Source of the DNA: Dermanyssus gallinae
Taxonomy: Eukaryota; Arthropoda; Arachnida; Mesostigmata; Dermanyssidae
DNA: 64,000 nt
Direction: 5' to 3'
NCBI GenBank assembly: GCA_003439945.1
Contig: QVRM01005598.1
Coordinates: 1-64,000, forward strand
Made by a program: the position numbers and the translations under genes. Of this stretch, positions 58,401-64,000 are shown piece by piece. The notes beneath the pieces were generated by a model. The model worked only from the letters and a program-made list of their open reading frames with translations, had not been told where the DNA came from and did not search any database. Position 1 is the first letter of the stretch. Every line of letters begins with the position of its first letter.

Positions 58401-58679
58401 TTGCCGGATGATGATGATGATCTTGAGACGTGTCGCGTTTGCTCATGGCACGTTTTGGTCTCGATATCGTGGTCACGTCTTTACAATTGGTGCGTCGCCC
58501 TGGTCAGCTGGCAGACCCTCACTCGTGTGGATTTACCAGCTGATCGGCTCAGCACGCTGGGCTGGTACGCCCGGCTGCTCGCGCGTGCAGTAAACGGCAA
58601 AGCCGAACTTGAGGCTCGAGTTCACGCTCTTTCGCTTCGACGAACAGCGCTGCCCTCTTGTGGCTGCTCGTTCAGTTAA
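58401..58679 (+). other. Unrecognised coding-like ORF
   Basis: A 92-codon open frame with normal-looking composition (LPADRLSTLGWYARLLARAV, KAELEARVHALSLRR), more GC-rich than its flanks. It resembles no family known to me, and SINE copy G follows 20 bp after its stop. It could be an exon or chance. Confidence 0.3.
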
Positions 58680-58700
58680 TCAATCCAACTTTCGCGGCCG

Positions 58701-58878
58701 GTCGAGCCCGGTGGTGGCGTGGTTGGTGCATTCGCCTGCGCCTCGCGACTGAAGGAGACTCCTAGGTGCACGGGTTCGAGCCCCACCGATTTGCACATTT
58801 GTATTTTTGGGGGTCCGTCTATGAAGCAATGCGAAAAGCAGTCGCGTGGACGTTAAATCTTAGTTAGCCCGAAAAGTT
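58701..58878 (+). mobile_element. tRNA-derived SINE, copy G with target duplication
   Basis: Complete copy with GAGCCCGGTGGTGGCGTGG head, B box CGGGTTCGAGCCCCACC and tail ending TTAGCCCGAAAAG. Flanking AACTTTCGCGGCCG (about 58687-58700) and AACGTTTTCACGGCCG (about 58880-58895) look like an imperfect target-site duplication. Confidence 0.92.
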
Positions 58879-58947
58879 TAACGTTTTCACGGCCGACAGG
58901 CCTTCTCCGACAGACACTCTCCGTTACAAAGTCAAAGACTTTACTTA

Positions 58948-60075
58948 CAAGGTTTGCTCGATTACAAACGAATGGATGCCGCTCTCATAGCAAGTCATCT
59001 TGACGGTGTTAACTGGGCTAACTTTTTTATGGACTGTCCGAAAATAAATGTCATATCTTACACCAAATTTGTTGACTTTTATTGTTCATTGTTATTAAAC
59101 TCGTTTACTCCGCTGGTTGACCAGTGTGACTCCATTAAGGACAATGAGGTTTGCAAAAAGCGTCTTGCTCATGAGCTAAAGCCGTGTAGTGCTGCATCCC
59201 AGTGTCTTGAACATAAGCTAATGAAAGTGATCAAAAGATTTTTTATTTTAGATGAGTCCAAACTGAACCTTAGATATTTTCGCTTTTTCTCCGATGTCTT
59301 TAAATAAAAAAATTGCTTTACTTTTAGCCGAGCCACTAAGACTAATCTTTGACAAATCATATATTAACGGCGCTGTGTCCGACCTTTTGGACTAAGTCTT
59401 GTCAACCCTGTCCACAAGAAATTGGAACATATAGGTATCCACACAAATACATTTTTGAGAACAAAAGAAGTACTTTCCATCTGATGTCCAATACCTTGAA
59501 TATGCAGATGACTTAAAACTTTATTATCCTGTCTGCTCTAGTGACTCCCATGCTGTTCTGCAGTCAGTTGTCGATGGCATTGCTCGATGGTGTTCTGAAA
59601 ATTACATGATTCTTTCACCCTCCGAATGCGTAGTACTGGAAGATGGTGCCCATTTGATTTCGACTATAAAATTAACGACTGCATTTTACCGTCTCTCTCT
59701 TATACACGGGACCTAGGCATATATATTACGCCTGATCTTTTAGCCTTCACATTGCCAAGGTTGTGGAAGCATCTCTGTGCATCATGAATATCATCTTTTG
59801 CTGTTTCATATTAACGACTCCTCATGTGCACATTTGCCTTTATAGATCTTTTGTGCTTCCCAAACTTGCATATTGTTCTCCTGTCTGGAACCTTTAGCTG
59901 TCGAAATACAGAAAGTTGGTGAAAGGCGTCCAAAACACGTTCCTAAGACGCCTGCGGATCAGGTGCCCTTAAAGCGCGTAAAGGGATGTTGTTCCTAGTA
60001 TTGACTCACTTTTCATGCAAGACAATATATCTGCTTTATATCAATTACGCATCATTCCAAAAGAAGGGCAGATAT
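58948..60075 (+). mobile_element. Jockey/CR1-like LINE remnant
   Basis: The 117-codon frame 58954-59307 (LLDYKRMDAALIASHLDGVN, then NSFTPLV) matches the spacer between endonuclease and RT in jockey/CR1-type ORF2. AEPLRLIFDKSYINGAV gives an RT block, and EYADDLKLYYPV at about 59497-59532 is the intact YADD catalytic box, followed by IARWCSENYMILSPSEC. Decay then increases to about 60070. The RT region between about 59390 and 59490 is deleted, so the element is inactive. Confidence 0.82.
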
Positions 60076-62310
60076 AAATAAACTTTAGTGTGACCGGTAA
60101 TTGAAATGCTTGTACATAACCATCAGGATATGTACAAGCATTTCTTGCCAGGTAATAGTACAATTTTTCATTCAATCCATTTTTTTCATCCGTTTAATTA
60201 ATAAATGAAACAATTAAAGTTAATTCAGCTAATTGCTATAGTGATTCATATGATGATACGCCTAGGATGACTCCTCGAGGTCGCTCGTAAACTCCGCATA
60301 TGGAATACGTTTGCCGTCTAGGTAATTATTCATCTTTGTATTTCGCTCTTTTGTTTTTACGAACTGCGCATGCACGCGTCACGACCATAATGCGCGAAGC
60401 ACCTGTTATTAGAATTGAGGATTTGTAAATTTAGTCTACTGCTTGGCTCAAATTGAAGTAGTGGAAGCAGATGACGACGGGTCTTGCTAGTAGGTGTCTG
60501 CGCTGAAGACGATGCGATGCCTTGGCAACTGTAATGCACGCACAGAGTCTTGCTAAATCATCTACATAAGTGTTAGTAGCCCGATATACTTGGCTGTCAG
60601 CGATGCAGTCGCTAATGGCAGTTCAGCTTAAATTCACTCGTTTTATAATAGTTACTAAAATTTTTACCGTGTCGTCTTGCATGCGCACTCCGAAATGCTG
60701 TTCTAGCGACTGGCAGCTTGTCGAGTGCGGCGGTCTTTCACCTTCAGCAATTGCTATGCCTAGACCTTCTGCCTAAGCGACCAGGCTTTGTAGTAAAAGG
60801 ATGTCAAAAGTCAGTACATGTGCAACATGTATAAAATTACATTTGTGTACGTGAATGCAATTTCTTTGCGAGATCTAATACAAGGCTAACAATTTCATCT
60901 TATAAACGCATTGGTAAAAATCTTTCAGTTCGAGTTGCTCAGTTATGTCAGTGAGTCAATATTACCATAAGTCAGTCAAAGGCTAGAAATCTTATTCGAA
61001 AGAAAGACATTTAAGTTCATCATTGAGATCATCGAGGGTCTTATCGAGCTAAGTCCGGTAATAATTCATTAAAGTTTTCCGCCGGGACGTAGCGGGAAAT
61101 AAGACGATAGTTAAAATATAAATGCCGGCGTTCTCGACCACTATCTTCACTATGATTGGCCTTCGGGGGGATTAGCGCAGGTTTGCCCTAGTGTGCCATG
61201 TCCTTTAAACCATAAACGTTGGACTGCCTGTTAACCACGGTCAAGCTTTTTATGACACATTTCATTCATTTCCACGCATAGTAATTGTATGTCTACGGAA
61301 CGCAAGTAACGCAGGTGGCTACCAAGAAAACAGCACCTTTTTGCCACGCAAAAAACTTCGTTATTGTTGGAGTTCCTCTTGATACTAGTGTGGTTGTTGT
61401 CACTAGCGTTGTTGTCGTCGTTGTTGTTGCTGTTGTCGTTGTTGCCCTTGTAGCTAGCTGTTCGAGCACCCAGAAACGGAAATCTTAATAGATGGCAGAG
61501 CCGATATGCTAAACCCTATGTGACGAAGTGAACGGGTTGCTGCGAGGAAAGACGATGTAACCATCAAATGAAGTACCACGCCATCTGACGCATTGCGGTT
61601 GAGCGACTGACTACAGCCGCTCTGTATGACACAGGATGACAGGATGCGCTGCTCAAGGATAATGCTCTTCCGCTCGAACGTTTCCGGTTTGAGCTCCGAT
61701 TGCTCTCCGGCGACTTCCGTAGAGCGCTGCCGTAGAGACTACCCGAAGCAGTGCATGTTCCCCGGTCGTGTTGATTGTATAGTTAATACAAAAAGTCCAA
61801 TACACGGATACGAGCTATGGCCATATTTCGTGCCGAGTTTACGAACTTCACGACACGTTCTATTGAACCGCAGGATCCACAACAATTCAGTAAACGTGTT
61901 GTGGCTCGATCTTTCGTTTGGTAATTTTCTTGACTAGTCGAACGATATCTGTATGTGATACATTGTGAACGAGATGGCCAGCAACTGCGAAATCAGGACG
62001 GGTCAAGAGTTTACTTCTGGCAGCGGCACATCTCCAATCAAAGCGGTGTTGCTTAATGTGTTACAGATTTTAGTTAAACGAGGACACACATATAGATATA
62101 TAGACGGCGCTACGTACAAAAATGTTCAGGAATTTTTTTCGTGTTAATGTGCGATTAGATGTGCAAAGCACGATTCAATATTTAGCGTATCTATGGATAA
62201 ACATAACTTAATTATTTCCATTCGTTCCCTTATGATTTGAAAACAAGATAGTGACAACCTCCGAAAATAAGCACGCTTTTCCTTCGACTGGGTAGATGTA
62301 TCTTTTTATG
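60076..62310. other. Unannotated 2.2 kb
   Basis: GTT/GTC triplets at about 61385-61450; otherwise only short unrecognised frames. Confidence 0.35.
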
Positions 62311-62328
62311 GTATATATATATATATAA
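62311..62328. repeat. (TA)n directly 5' of the R2-like remnant
   Basis: Short TA run followed by a T-rich stretch and then retroelement similarity. Confidence 0.85.
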
Positions 62329-62339
62329 TTTTTTTTCGG

Positions 62340-63513
62340 TCCCAGACCATCTTACGCACTCCTTAGCGACCTAGATAAAGAGATCAGAAAGGTTGTTAAG
62401 TCGAAATGGCTTAAGCTCGAAAACTCGGTGCCAAACGCCAACCTGTACACGCACACAGCACACGGCGGTCTGGACATCCCCTGCCTCCAAACATTTATCC
62501 CCAGACTCTGCCTCTCTCCGTCTGACAGCACTACAACACTCCACGCACCCTGGGGTCCAATGGATGCTAACCACCGAGCACTTCAAAAAAGACCTTCGAA
62601 AAGAAAACAAGACTTCTTTGCGAGCGCTTGGAAGCCTCCATTGAGACCGCTATACAAGAGACCGATTACTGGTCTCAACAAATACACAACACGTTCGATT
62701 TGGCACATTTAAAAAAAACACACGAAACGCCCTTTGTACATTACTGGATTAAGGGTATGCCCTACCTAATTGGTAAGGAGTATTTAAACCTACTAAAGCT
62801 CAGGATCAACGCACTACCAACGCGTGCCAGATTGGCCAGGGGACGCCCGGGTTACAACAAACGTTGTAGGCACGGGTGCCATGCGCCTGAGACGTTGGCT
62901 CATGTCGCTCAGATGTGCGATACAACACACAAATAAACTATAAAGAGACATGACGACGTCTGTGATCGCGTGGCGCGTCTTCTCCGCGAGAGGGGTCATG
63001 AGGTGGTTCGTGAGCGAGTGTTCCGTCGACCGGGCGCACCAGGTCTATAGCCCGACCTCGTAATAACAACATCTACCGAGGTCTGGGTTTCAGATGCCGA
63101 GATTTGCGGCCCGAACCGGGACATGGCAAAACCGCGGCAGAACAAGATCGCCAAATATGACGCCGAGTTCCTAAGAGCGGCGCTCCCCGACCCGCAAAAA
63201 CCTCGCAGATTCGAATCCATCACTATCTCTATGAGTGGTGAATGGGACTCCGAATCTGCGAGTACGCTCTTGGGGCTCAGCGTCACGAAGAAGAATCTTA
63301 TGGATCTTACCGTCTGAACGTTGCAAGGAACCTTGAGGATATACCGCTTGCACCGGGCCCATAAGAGCGGGGGCTACCATCAAGCAAGGACACGGACAGC
63401 TGATTCTTAACCTCACGTGACACCTTTTTACCACCATTTTTATTAAGGCGAGCACTGCCGAGTGTGCAAACGTATTGCAAATGCTTAATAAATCATCACA
63501 ATATTTTCTACAT
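62340..63513 (+). mobile_element. R2-clade-like retrotransposon remnant (5' truncated)
   Basis: Coding similarity begins in the RT thumb region (KWLKLENSVPNANLY, AHGGLDIPCLQTFIPRL) and, after frameshifts, runs through LLKLRINALPTRARLARGRP to the C-terminal CCHC cluster CRHGCHAPETLAHVAQMC. Next come the RHD motif (IKRHDDVCDRVARLL) and PDLVITTSTEVWVSD. The cluster and D-x12-D spacing are those of the restriction-like endonuclease of R2-clade elements. The residue before PDL, normally Lys or Arg, is a TAG stop. The last block AKYDAEFLRAAL is followed by about 200 bp of 3' UTR ending in the same 55 bp found at 14352. No ribosomal DNA flanks are visible. Confidence 0.85.
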
Positions 63514-63515
63514 AC

Positions 63516-63561
<46 letters not shown>
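63514..63561. repeat. (TA)n directly 3' of the R2-like remnant
   Basis: TA array with one TAAATA interruption, starting just after the shared 3' end. Confidence 0.95.
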
Positions 63562-63564
<3 letters not shown>

Positions 63565-64000
63565 CGGGCCGCGCTCATTTGAGGAGCGACGCGGAAACGC
63601 GTCGACTTCCCGTGACCGCCGTGAGCCAAGTATCAACTAGCAGTTCCTCGTGTGGAACTTATTTCTGCAGCATTGTTGTTGCGCAGTGCTAACGTTGTTA
63701 CTGCAAGAAACGTATCCAGCGTTATGCCTTATATAGGCAATAGCGCTCCCCAGGTCACGGCCCGAACGGCTTGGAGCACTTCCAGATTATTTCGGCAGGA
63801 AACGGCTAGAGATATCGGTGTGCTGTTTCCACCAGCAGAAGGGCCTTAGTCAATCGAACCGTAGTCTATCATGCACGTGACAACACCTTCTGCACTTGCC
63901 GACATGATCGGAAAATATCTTGTACGACGGCCGTCCCCGCCGGGCCCCATGAGGCCCCCCGATCTCCTATCGAAGAGATACGTGACGACTACGACGTTAA
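63562..64000. other. Unannotated sequence
   Basis: No feature recognised up to the window end. Confidence 0.3.

Overview
The window is eukaryotic nuclear DNA. It has spliced genes with short introns, long (TA)n, (TAA)n and CAA/CAG-type simple repeats, a tRNA-derived SINE family, mariner/Tc1-type DNA transposons and several lineages of non-LTR retrotransposons. The repeat mix and the intron style fit an arthropod; a mite or tick would be my guess, but no sequence here fixes the taxon.

Layout. 0-3 kb holds a decayed non-LTR retrotransposon with a YLDD reverse transcriptase and a C-terminal domain resembling a restriction-like endonuclease (RLE). 3-12.5 kb is a GC-richer belt of triplet and tetranucleotide repeats with three SINE copies and a duplicated 0.23 kb segment, but no convincing gene. 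12.5-34 kb is a graveyard of mobile elements: a jockey/CR1-like LINE with an internal deletion, a structurally complete but coding-dead mariner with TA target duplications, head-to-head pieces of two retrotransposons, an R1-like element, a second decayed mariner and several inverted-repeat elements built around (TA)n.

The recognisable host genes lie between 34.5 and 52.1 kb. They are a + strand BTB/BACK-type gene whose visible part carries a BACK domain followed by a complete second BTB-BACK unit and a beta-rich C-terminus (5' end not found); a - strand TXNDC9 orthologue (4 coding exons, 220 aa, complete); and a - strand uridine phosphorylase (5 exons, about 304 aa seen, first coding exon not found). 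They are functionally unrelated neighbours: a probable ubiquitin-ligase adaptor, a chaperonin/tubulin-folding cofactor and a pyrimidine salvage enzyme.

52-64 kb returns to repeats: a second tRNA-like SINE, two kinds of inverted-repeat element, a jockey/CR1-like LINE, an RLE-type remnant between two (AAT)n arrays, and an R2-clade-like remnant between two (TA)n arrays.

The most unusual themes are: retroelement remnants whose ends abut microsatellites, one with a 3' end shared by a second locus; fold-back elements whose arms flank a (TA)n core; and (TA)n arrays placed within about 35 bp of five 5' splice sites. All exon boundaries were derived by eye from splice consensus, reading frame and protein family similarity; no search was run.
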